Positions 39,801-51,800 of a stretch of 64,000 nt of DNA are shown piece by piece. The stretch is from assembly GCF_963678635.1 (NCBI RefSeq), contig NC_087063.1, forward strand, positions 85,793,574-85,857,573. The letters run 5' to 3'. Source of the stretch: Symsagittifera roscoffensis. Lineage: Eukaryota; Xenacoelomorpha; Acoela; Convolutidae. The position numbers were made by a program, and so were the translations under genes. Numbering within the stretch: position 1 is the first letter of the stretch; every line of letters starts with the position of its first letter. The notes beneath the pieces are model-generated. The model made no database searches. It saw nothing but the letters and a program-made list of their open reading frames with translations, and was not told where the DNA came from.

Positions 39801-42800
39801 CTGTTATATCAAACTTTATCCAAGAAAAATAGTTATCATTATTTAATTATGGATTGTTCCTAATGGAAATTTTGCTGTTTGATTAGTATATAACACTGTA
39901 AATATCACCAAATTGTTCATACTGATCAAGTATACAAGAATCACTAATCGATTAGTCCAGCTACCAGCAACAACGATAGCTGTAATAATATATAATTAAT
40001 GCTTAATACCTCGCTTTTACATATATCTCAAGTCCTGACCGCTCAAGTCATCATACAAGTGAAATTTTTTTTTACTGGACTCGAAAATTACCGTGCCGAT
40101 TCTCAGGTTAGCGTTCAGTCGAGAAACCCGATTTTGGGAATCCTCTCTACTTTACCGGCCACTACAACGAAGAAAAAAATACTTCGGACAGTCAAGTTTT
40201 TGAACTTCGACCGTTTTGTAGAACTTTGGACAGTCAAATTTTGAATTTTGACCGTTTTGTAGAACAAATCTGAGATAAAAATTTCAATCGAAAGAAGTGG
40301 TTGCGCGAACTTCCTGCAGAAGCCGCTACTCATTACAAAGAACAAAGCTAGGTTTTTGGGAATTTTCACTTTTCTCACTTATTTTAGTTGAGAAACAACT
40401 AAGCTTTTGTGCAGATTTTTAAAATTACGCATTTCGCCCCACATTAGTATAGCAAACTCAAAAAATATCAAATAATTACCTCCAGTTTTAGCTGAGCACT
40501 AGGTGTCATTCCTCGAGACATACGAAAGTTTTGGTTCGCCTAGTTTTTTCATCATTTTTCATTTTTATTCGACCCATGCTTTTTTTGTGTGTTGTCTCGC
40601 AAGTGGTGCGAAGCTCCGCTAGGACTCTGTGTGTAAATTCAAGCTCAATTAGGTTTGTAATTTGAAAATTGATCTTAACCCCGGGGGAGAGCGGTGGACG
40701 TGGATCCACAATCGCTTATGCGTTCATAGGCTCATTGATGTTGAGTTGTTTCAATACTTAATAATTGCGATGAGAATTGTTTTCCCAGTTTGAACAAAAT
40801 ACAAATATACCATGACTTGTAGGGTCTTCCTTTTAACCGATAGGTGCCTCACGACGTCGTTCAAACGAGTGGCAATAGTGTCTGTGTGTGTGTGTGTGAC
40901 GGGCGAGGGGGTTGGAATGTGGAATGTGTGGTTTTTGTTTAGCTCTCTGCAGGGTAAAATCTCTCTTCCCTTCCGCTCCTGTTACGGCGCCTCTAAACAT
41001 GCATGTGAGGCATTCTACCTCTCACTGCGAGCAGAGTTGGAGGCAGTGCACAGCCACATAGCAGTGTGTGTTTTGAGTCCCGGATATGTGCAGACCGAGA
41101 TATCTCTCAATTCCACCACCGGCTCAGGAGAAGTGAGTGCCTCTTCTCTTCCTCATTATGTTAGATAGTCTGCGAGACATTTGTATTCACAAGGAAAAGT
41201 TAAAATACTTCAAAGAAGCTTGCTGCCACTGAAGCAACAATATAAGAGCTTGTTTTCAACTAACCCGAATTTTAACTTTCCCAAACTAATAAACGAATTG
41301 CTGTTCTACCTACACTCATTGCTCCATTTTTATTTCAGACGAAAGCAATAAATTGATCAAGCAGACTAATTATATTTCATCAATTTTTAGTTTAAAAAAT
41401 CCGCTGAAACGAGGCAGCGAGTATTCACCAATAAGCGCTGTGATGCACTTGATTTATTGTTTCTGGTAAATTATTTATCGGGTTAGTTTCACGGAATCCG
41501 TGAGAGCTTCTCAGTTGTTTCGGGGCAACAGCTGTGGACCCCCTGCTGAATACCTAAGCAGTTCGTTGGTTACTATTGCTAGCGATCTTCATAAACCACG
41601 AATTTGTCTAAGTTTTGGTATCTAGCTGGAGACATTAGTCATTTCAATCGTCTAGAGGCAACTGTTTTGGTCGCTTAACTGTTCAATTTATTAAGTGTAA
41701 ACGAACAGAGGTTTGCGTTTATATAGGTCTTGATGAGTTTTTGTTTGTTTTTCTGCGGGAAATTTTTAAAAAAGGTTCTTATAATTGCAGATGAGCATTC
41801 ATACATATTAATGAGTTTATGGATGCACTTAGGTATGCTTTCTTTTTTTTAGTTCAAACAAATTAGTTTGCTTAGTCTAATTATAAAAAGTAGGCAAAAT
41901 GCGCCCTCCAAATACGAAAGCGGAAATGAGGCAAAAAACGTGAAAGTTTTTAATTTCTAAAGAGGAATTTGGTTTTCGTGCTTCTCAGCGGAATAAAAAA
42001 TTTGAGCAACGGTATTCCATTCGGTACTGTCTTTTTTTTCCTCGTTAAAAACTTGGTTCACCGGACTCAACTCCTGGAATCATTCATCTGCTGGGCCTTT
42101 TGTAACAAACATATTTTGAGCATGTTAGCTTTTTAGAAATCCGGCATAATCGATTTTTTGTTGTTGTTTACAAAAGCAGTGATTGTGTTATAGTATTAAC
42201 CCTTTTTTTTCCAACCTAGGTCGCAAGTATTGTTGCGACGCAAATATTGTTGCGACAAAATGTGTTCATTTTGATCAATAACCAGCTATTCAGTAACGCC
42301 AATGCTAAGGATTTTAACACAGACTACTATTTTACAAATATCACTTAAGCTTCAAGGTATCATGGATCTGTAGCTTATAGGTGGGGAAGGAGACCCGCAA
42401 CAAAATAAGCGAGTTCGATCCTGCGCTGGGTCCGATGTTTTGAATGATTTTTTTTCGTATACTAGTTGAAATGCGTCTGCTTAATAAAGTGAGGCATGTT
42501 AGTTGGTAAATTTCTTTTTTCTTTTTCAAATTGACTGGTACTGCTTAAGCGTCAGAATTGGCTTGCCTCACTTAGCAATTACGTAGACTCATAATTGGCG
42601 TGCGTCACTTAAGAAAATTTGTAGACCCAAAGTTTCACTCATTGAATTTTTTCCCAGTAGCGTTATCGGTCATAGTTTTGCTTGTGTGTTTGAGCCGTGT
42701 GAGGACCGGAAAAATTTCGGTATGCGTTTGTATGTTCTGAAGCGAAAAGGGAGTTAAACTTTGTTGATTTGTGTAAATTTTGATTTTTTTTGGTGGTTTC

Positions 42801-45800
42801 TGCTCAAGTTTTTTTTGGCTTTGTTACCTCTTAGTAATCATAAATTCAAATTCAATCAACAATCCAGTGCATCTGGCGTAGAGTTAACACATTGCTCGAG
42901 ACCGCAGAGGCTGGTGGTTCGAATCCTGTTTGTGCAAACCAGAGTATTTTTGCTTTTTCTTTTATTTCTGTCGGCTTTGTTCCCCTAGCCGGATTTTTGC
43001 TTAATGCTTAAAACCTCGCTTTTACATATATCTCAAGTTCTGACCGCTGAAGTCATCATGTGGTAGCAGGAGTGTGGGATCGCCAGCAGAGCGATACGAT
43101 TTCATGCGGAAGAAGACGAAAACAAGAATACGGATATTCTAATTCATTAAATCCTGGCAATTTTGAGGAATTTTGCATGGTGCTGACGTCTGCTAACAGC
43201 CATCATCACTAACGACCAAGATTGGGCCAATTCAGGATAGTCGCGAAGGAGGCGACTACTGAAGAAAAAGAAGAAAGAAACCCACTCAAGGGTTGTTAGC
43301 AGTTATTCTAACATCCAGAGACAGAGAAGATTGTCTAAAAACCGAAGCAGCCATGTCATTTTCATCGACATTGTCTTAGACCAACTGATCAGTGGTTTGT
43401 TCGACCTTTTTTAAAGAGAAGTTGGGTCATAATCTTAGAATATAATGATGTCATTGAACTGTTATATCAAACTTTATCCAAGAAAAATAGTTATCATTAT
43501 TTAATTATGGATTGTTCCTAATGGAAATTTTGCTGTTTGATTAGTATATAACACTGTAAATATCACCAAATTGTTCATACTGATCAAGTATACAAGAATC
43601 ACTAATCGATTAGTCCAGCTACCAGCAACAACGATAGCTGTAATAATATATAATTAATGCTTAATACCTCGCTTTTACATATATCTCAAGTCCTGACCGC
43701 TCAAGTCATCATACAAGTGAAATTTTTTTTACTGGACTCGAAAATTACCGTGCCGATTCTCAGGTTAGCGTTCAGTCGAGAAACCCGATTTTGGGAATCC
43801 TCTCTACTTTACCGGCCACTACAACGAAGAAAAAAATACTTCGGACAGTCAAGTTTTTGAACTTCGACCGTTTTGTAGAACTTTGGACAGTCAAATTTTG
43901 AATTTTGACCGTTTTGTAGAACAAATCTGAGATAAAAATTTCAATCGAAAGAAGTGGTTGCGCGAACTTCCTGCAGAAGCCGCTACTCATTACAAAGAAC
44001 AAAGCTAGGTTTTTGGGAATTTTCACTTTTCTCACTTATTTTAGTTGAGAAACAACTAAGCTTTTGTGCAGATTTTTAAAATTACGCATTTCGCCCCACA
44101 TTAGTATAGCAAACTCAAAAAATATCAAATAATTACCTCCAGTTTTAGCTGAGCACTAGGTGTCATTCCTCGAGACATACGAAAGTTTTGGTTCGCCTAG
44201 TTTTTTCATCATTTTTCATTTTTATTCGACCCATGCTTTTTTTGTGTGTTGTCTCGCAAGTGGTGCGAAGCTCCGCTAGGACTCTGTGTGTAAATTCAAG
44301 CTCAATTAGGTTTGTAATTTGAAAATTGATCTCAACCCCGGGGGAGAGCGGTGGACGTGGATCCACAATCGCTTATGCGTTCATAGGCTCATTGATGTTG
44401 AGTTGTTTCAATACTTAATAATTGCGATGAGAATTGTTTTCCCAGTTTGAACAAAATACAAATATACCATGACTTGTAGGGTCTTCCTTTTAACCGATAG
44501 GTGCCTCACGACGTCGTTCAAACGAGTGGCAATAGTGTCTGTGTGTGTGTGTGACGGGCGAGGGGGTTGGAATGTGGAATGTGTGGTTTTTGTTTAGCTC
44601 TCTGCAGGGTAAAATCTCTCTTCCCTTCCGCTCCTGTTACGGCGCCTCTAAACATGCATGTGAGGCATTCTACCTCTCACTGCGAGCAGAGTTGGAGGCA
44701 GTGCACAGCCACATAGCAGTGTGTGTTTTGAGTCCCGGATATGTGCAGACCGAGATATCTCTCAATTCCACCACCGGCTCAGGAGAAGTGAGTGCCTCTT
44801 CTCTTCCTCATTATGTTAGATAGTCTGCGAGACATTTGTATTCACAAGGAAAAGTTAAAATACTTCAAAGAAGCTTGCTGCCACTGAAGCAACAATATAA
44901 GAGCTTGTTTTCAACTAACCCGAATTTTAACTTTCCCAAACTAATAAACGAATTGCTGTTCTACCTACACTCATTGCTCCATTTTTATTTCAGACGAAAG
45001 CAATAAATTGATCAAGCAGACTAATTATATTTCATCAATTTTTAGTTTAAAAAATCCGCTGAAACGAGGCAGCGAGTATTCACCAATAAGCGCTGTGATG
45101 CACTTGATTTATTGTTTCTGGTAAATTATTTATCGGGTTAGTTTCACGGAATCCGTGAGAGCTTCTCAGTTGTTTCGGGGCAACAGCTGTGGACCCCCTG
45201 CTGAATACCTAAGCAGTTCGTTGGTTACTATTGCTAGCGATCTTCATAAACCACGAATTTGTCTAAGTTTTGGTATCTAGCTGGAGACATTAGTCATTTC
45301 AATCGTCTAGAGGCAACTGTTTTGGTCGCTTAACTGTTCAATTTATTAAGTGTAAACGAACGGAGAGGTTTGCGTTTATATAGGTCTTGATGAGTTTTTG
45401 TTTGTTTTTCTGCGGGAAATTTTTAAAAAAGGTTTCTTATAATTGCAGATGAGCATTCATACATATTAATGAGTTTATGGATGCACTTAGGTATGCTTTC
45501 TTTTTTTTAGTTCAAACAAATTAGTTTGCTTAGTCTAATTATAAAAAGTAGGCAAAATGCGCCCTCCAAATACGAAAGCGGAAATGAGGCAAAAAACGTG
45601 AAAGAGTTTTTAATTTCTAAAGAGGAATTTGGTTTTCGTGCTTCTCAGCGGAATAAAAAATTTGAGCAACGGTATTCCATTCGGTACTGTCTTTTTTTTC
45701 CTCGTTAAAAACTTGGTTCACCGGACTCAACTCCTGGAATCATTCATCTGCTGGGCCTTTTGTAACAAACATATTTTGAGCATGTTAGCTTTTTAGAAAT

Positions 45801-48800
45801 CCGGCATAATCGATTTTTTGTTGTTGTTTACAAAAGCAGTGATTGTGTTATAGTATTAACCCTTTTTTTTTCCAACCTAGGTCGCAAGTATTGTTGCGAC
45901 GCAAATATTGTTGCGACAAAATGTGTTCATTTTGATCAATAACCAGCTATTCAGTAACGCCAATGCTAAGGATTTTAACACAGACTACTATTTTACAAAT
46001 ATCACTTAAGCTTCAAGGTATCATGGATCTGTAGCTTATAGGTGGGGAAGGAGACCCGCAACAAAATAAGCGAGTTCGATCCTGCGCTGGGTCCGATGTT
46101 TTGAATGATTTTTTTCGTATACTAGTTGAAATGCGTCTGCTTAATAAAGTGAGGCATGTTAGTTGGTAAATTTCTTTTTTCTTTTTCAAATTGACTGGTA
46201 CTGCTTAAGCGTCAGAATTGGCTTGCCTCACTTAGCAATTACGTAGACTCATAATTGGCGTGCGTCACTTAAGAAAATTTGTAGACCCAAAGTTTCACTC
46301 ATTGAATTTTTTCCCAGTAGCGTTATCGGTCATAGTTTTGCTTGTGTGTTTGAGCCGTGTGAGGACCGGAAAAATTTCGGTATGCGTTTGTATGTTCTGA
46401 AGCGAAAAGGGAGTTAAACTTTGTTGATTTGTGTAAATTTTGATTTTTTTTGGTGGTTTCTGCTCAAGTTTTTTTTGGCTTTGTTACCTCTTAGTAATCA
46501 TAAATTCAAATTCAATCAACAATCCAGTGCATCTGGCGTAGAGTTAACACATTGCTCGAGACCGCAGAGGCTGGTGGTTCGAATCCTGTTTGTGCAAACC
46601 AGAGTATTTTTGCTTTTTCTTTTATTTCTGTCGGCTTTGTTCCCCTAGCCGGATTTTTCTTGAGGGTTCAGCATTCTTCCAAGTTCTCATAACACCCACG
46701 CTTGAGTCGACAAAGCGCAGGAATTTGATTTTAGCAGAGACCAGTTTTTTTTTGGCAAATTGAAAAATTTTTCGGCTATTTCTGAGTATTTTGTCTGCTT
46801 CTAGTTGACTAAGTTATGCAGAAAGATCGTGTAAAAAAGTTGACTTCATTCTAGCATTCCGAAAGGCTTTTCAAAGTTTTGACAGGTGAAGGATATTTTA
46901 GAAACTTTTTTCACACATTTAGCAATTTTTTATGCAGTTTTATAGCAATTTCAATTTTTTTTTTAAATTTTAATGACAAGAATAATTTTTGAAGTTTTTT
47001 CTCTCTGTGATCAATCAAAGCCCTCTATTTGTTATCGCAATTAGTGCGAAGCTCAGGTTAGCTTATGTGGCCTATGTTTCTGAAGATGATTTTTTCATTT
47101 TCAAAATTTTTTTTTTTTAATTGATGATTTTTATCGCACTTCCTATGTGATAGCTTGCAATGCTACGCTTTCTTTGTATCTTCAGTGATTTGAAGCCCAG
47201 CTTCGCTTCTCTGTGAAAAAAGTATCAATGGTAGGTTTTTCTTGAAGTTCCAAGAGCCTTAAATTTTCTGAAAATTCCAAGTGGGCTTCAAATCACTTGC
47301 GATACAAAGAAAGCGTAGCATTGCAAGCTATCACATAGGAAGTGCGATAAAAATCATCAATTAAAATTTTTTTTTTTTTCGAAAAATGAAAAATTCAATT
47401 TTAGAAACATATGCCAGATAGGCTAAGCTGAGCTTCGCACTAATTGCGATAAAAAATAGAGGACTTTGATTGATCACAGAGAGAAAAAACTTAAAAATTG
47501 TTCTTGTCATTAAATTAAAAAAAAAAAATTGAAATATATTTTTTAAATTTAAAATTCGAAAGTTGGAATGTCCGTTTTTTTCCTGTCATGTATTTTTTCT
47601 TGGAATATCGAAAGTTAAAAAAATTTGAAAAATTTGAAAGAGTGAAAATGTATAATTCACTGCTGCTCAATTAAATCAGCAATTATTGTGCGTGATTTGT
47701 GTTTCAGTCATATGGAAAAATGGACAAGACAATAGCTAATGGAATGAGTGCTTCGGAATGTGCACGACAGACAGTGGAGGCATTCGTCTCAGGCACGACT
47801 ACTTTTCATTTATAGCTACAATAGGCAAATACTATTTTTTAAAGGAAACTGTAAGCTTGTAAAAATCCTGCCATAGACTACGTCTCTATGTTTTCTTGTA
47901 TTTACCCAGGACCCAGGAGAGGGTGCGATTTCTGTGTTACATTACGAGCTAACTTTTTCCCCAATTTAACTAGCTTATAATGGTTCATTTTGGCCAACAT
48001 CTTCGCTGCATTTTTTTGACAGCTTAATTACACAATGCAGCGTAGTGTCATACTACAAGGCTACTTATTACAACATGAGACTCAGCTAACATTAGCTGCA
48101 TAATCGAACAAAGCAGTTTCATGAAATTATATTGAATCAGCTCAAAAGATCAAGGTTACAACCCTGGAGTATGCTCACACAGTGAGTCAAAATATCTTCA
48201 AAAGATTATACGTGCCTAAATTTGAGGAAAAAATTAACAGCATATTTCAATGTTTTGCTGTATTCACATTTTTTTTTCAATTATTTTCCTATAGCTTTCT
48301 GAACAGAAGCAGAGCTTAAAGTAATACAACGAGGCCTTTGTTCCTTTTCAAATCTAAGACGTAAATATTAGTCGGTGAAATTTTAGAATCAGAAGGCTGA
48401 AGTGGCTTTTTAATGGCATTTTTGACATTCGATTACTAATAAGGTAACACAGTTAGTGCATTTTTAATTCATCAAATTAACTCAAGTTAAGATAACTATT
48501 TGTTACATACAACTCTACAAAAACTACCCTTGCCATAAGCAAGGGTATTGCAATCGAGTATTAGACTTTTTTTGCTCGTAAATAACTTTGTTCACAGGAT
48601 TCATCTCATCTGGACTCAACTCTAGTGGTGCTTTGTTTTTATAATTAATTCAAATTTAGCCTTCGCGACCCAATTAATCTATAGGTAACGAATAATCCTG
48701 GACGCAAAGGTCCTGGGTTTAAACCTGATCAGTACCTGTTTTTTTTCGAGCGGGAAATATTCTGTGTCAAATAAAGTTGTCGGCCAATTATTTGTCTGAT

Positions 48801-51800
48801 TATCTTTTGTCGGCTGAGTTGCTCTTCAAGGTTGCTCTTACTGTTTCATTTGTTCCTGCAATTTGTAATTTTATTTACCTTGATTTTGTATTTCGTTTTT
48901 TTTTTGCTTGAAAATTTTAATCGGTCAGAATTATTTCGATATATTGTTTATCGTCTTAGTGGACCGAATTTTGCTGTGTCAAGGGAAACACATTTTTCGC
49001 ACTCGCATCCGCATTTTTAAAGTTGATTGTATTTTAACCACTAGGTTTGCTGAATTTTTTATTTCGATTTGATAAGCTTTCGGCTGTGTTATTTCGGCGT
49101 AGTAGCCTCTTTTGCGTTGTTTGATGCTTGAAAGTTTTTTTGTTGTGCCTGTATATGTCTTGAGGGAAAGGGGAACATTAACATTTTTAGTTTTAAATTA
49201 AAAAGAGTCTCGGCTCAGGTATTTTCGGCTGTTTCGCGGCCTACTTAATTATGTTCTTATGCTGATTTTCACAACTATCTTCATTAATTTTGATCGATCT
49301 AGTTTTATCACAAGTTGTGCGAAGGAGGCACTGTTACGGCTTTTGAAAGCACTGCTACGGCTTTTGATTGCATTTGCTATGACTTTCGATTATTAATGCG
49401 ACAACCGGACCGAATTTGAACGAACCGAAAAAAAACAATAGTGCAAGAATAAAAACTGCCGATCAAAAGTTTTGAACTGCAATATATCTCGCGTTTTTTT
49501 GACTTATCAGTTATCATTTTGGCTTAATGCAAGGTTATTGCAATCGGGTATTAGACTTTTTTGCTCGTAAATAACTTTGTTCACAGGATTCATCTCATCT
49601 GGACTCAACTCTAGTGGTGCCTTGTTTTATAATTAATTCAAATTTAGCCTTCGCGACCCAATTAATCTGGAGGTAACGAATAATCCTGGACGCAAAGGTC
49701 CTGGGGTTAAACCTGATCAGTACCTGTTTTTTTTCGAGCGGGAAATATTCTGTGTCAAATAAATTTGTCGGCCAATTATTTGTCTGATTATCTTTTGTCG
49801 GCTGAGTTGCCAAATCTTTTTTGCTGCGCGCATTTTTCTTCAAGGTTGCTCTTACTGTTTCATTTGTTCCTGCAATTTGTAATTTTATTTACCTTGATTT
49901 TGTATTTCGTTTTTTTTTGCTTGAAAATTTTAATCGGTCAGAATTATTGCGATCTATTGTTTATTGTCTTAGTGGACCGAATTTTGCTATGTCAAGGGAA
50001 ACGCATTTTTCGCACTCGCATCCGCATTTTTAAAGTTGATTGTATTTTAACCACTAGGTTTGCTGAATTTTCTTATTTCGATTTGATAGGCTTTCGGCTG
50101 TGTTATTTCGGCGTAGTAGCCTCTTTTGCGTTGTTTGATGCTTGAAAGTTTTTTTGTGTGCCTGTATATGTTTTGAGGGAAAGGGGAACCTTAACATTTT
50201 TAGTTTTAAATTAAAAAGAGTCTCGGCTCAGGTATTTTCGGCTGTTTCGCGGCCTACTTAATTATGTTCTTATGCTGATTTTCACAACTATCTTCCTTAA
50301 TTTTGATCGATCTACTTTTATCACAAGTTGTGCGAAGGAGGCATCGTTACGGCTTTTGAAGGCACTGCTACGGCTTTTGATTGCATTTGCTATGACTTTC
50401 GATTAGTAATGCGACAACCGGACCGAATTTGAACGAACCGAAAAAAACAACAGTGCAAGAATAAAAACTGCCGATCAAAAAATTTGCACTGCAATATATC
50501 TCGCGTTTTTTTGAATTATCAGTTATCATTTTGGCTTAATGCAAGGTTATTGCAATCGGGTATTAGAATTTTTTTGCTCGTAAATAACTTTGTTCACAGG
50601 ATTCATCTCATCTGGACTCATCTCTAGTGGTGCCTTGCTTTATAATTAATTCAAATTTAGCCTTCGCGACCCTATTAACCTGGAGGTACTGAATAATCCT
50701 GGACGCAAAGTTCCTGGGTTTAAACCTGATCAGTACCAGTTTTTTTGAGCGGGAAATTTTCTGTTTCAAATAAAATTGTCGGACAATTATTTTTCTGATT
50801 ATCTTCTGTCGGCTGAGTTGCTAACTCTTGTTGCTGCGCGCATTTTCCTTGAAGGTTGCTCTTAATGTTTCTTTTATTCCTTCAATTTGTAATTTTACTT
50901 ACCTTGATTTTGTATTTCGTTTTTTTTTGCTTAAAAATTTTAATCGGTCAAAATTATTTCGATTTATTGTTGTTTATCGTCTGAGTGACCGAATTTTTCT
51001 ATGTCAAGGGAAACACATTTTTCGCACTCGCATCCGCATTTTTAAAGTTGATTGTATTTTAACCACTAGGTTTGCTGAATTTTTTATTTCGATTTGAGAG
51101 GCTTTCGGCTGTGTTATTTCGGCGTAGTAGCCTCTTTTGCGTTGTTTGATGCCTGAAAGTTTTTTTTGTGCCTGTATATGTTTTGAGAGAAAGGGGAACT
51201 TTAACATTTTTCATTAGCTTTACGTTTAAAAAAAGTCTCGGCTCAGGTATTTTTGGCTTTTTCGCCGCCTGCTTAATTATGTTCTTATGCTGATTTTCAC
51301 AACTATTTTCTTTAATTTTGATAGATCTATTTTTATCACAAGTGGTGCGAAGGAGGCACTGTTACGGCTTCTGAAGGCACTGCTACGGCTTTTGATTGCA
51401 TTTGCTATGACTTTCGATTAGTAATGCGACAACCGTACCGAATTTGAACGAACCGAAAAAAAACAACAGTGCAAGAATAAAAACTGCCGATCAAAAGTTT
51501 TGCACTGCAATATATCTCGCATTTTTTTGAATTATCAATTATCATTTTGGCTTAAAGTTAGTGGCGCAGATGCAAGGACGTGCGACTTCAATCTCCTGGT
51601 CGTAGGTTCGAATGTTTCCCAGTTGAAGTTTTTCATTTTGAAGGTTTGTTATTACCATTTCTTTTCCTATTTCTTTTTCTCAGCTCATTGTTGTTTCATC
51701 GCTTGTGTTTGCAATAGATGTGTTCACAGTAGTTACTTTATTCAGCGGGCAACTTTTTAATACATTATGATAACGCTGAAATGGTTTTCGAAATTCTAAT

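Larger units (their letters stand above)
39344..43001 (+). repeat. 3.66-kb tandem duplication, copy 1
   Basis: Begins inside the 5' LTR of the miniature LTR element and ends at CCGGATTTTTGC. It contains the rest of that element, the SDR exon 40943-41132, SINE-like repeats near 42340 and 42870, and a TTGCGAC repeat near 42230. Confidence 0.9.

Noticed and set aside
40115-40378. Minus-strand 87-aa ORF conserved in both 3.66-kb copies
   Set aside because: Conservation only reflects near-identity of the recent duplication.
48832-51097. Related open frames in the three 1-kb units
   Set aside because: They follow the repeat period and overlap the SINE-like body; the frames are not conserved between units.
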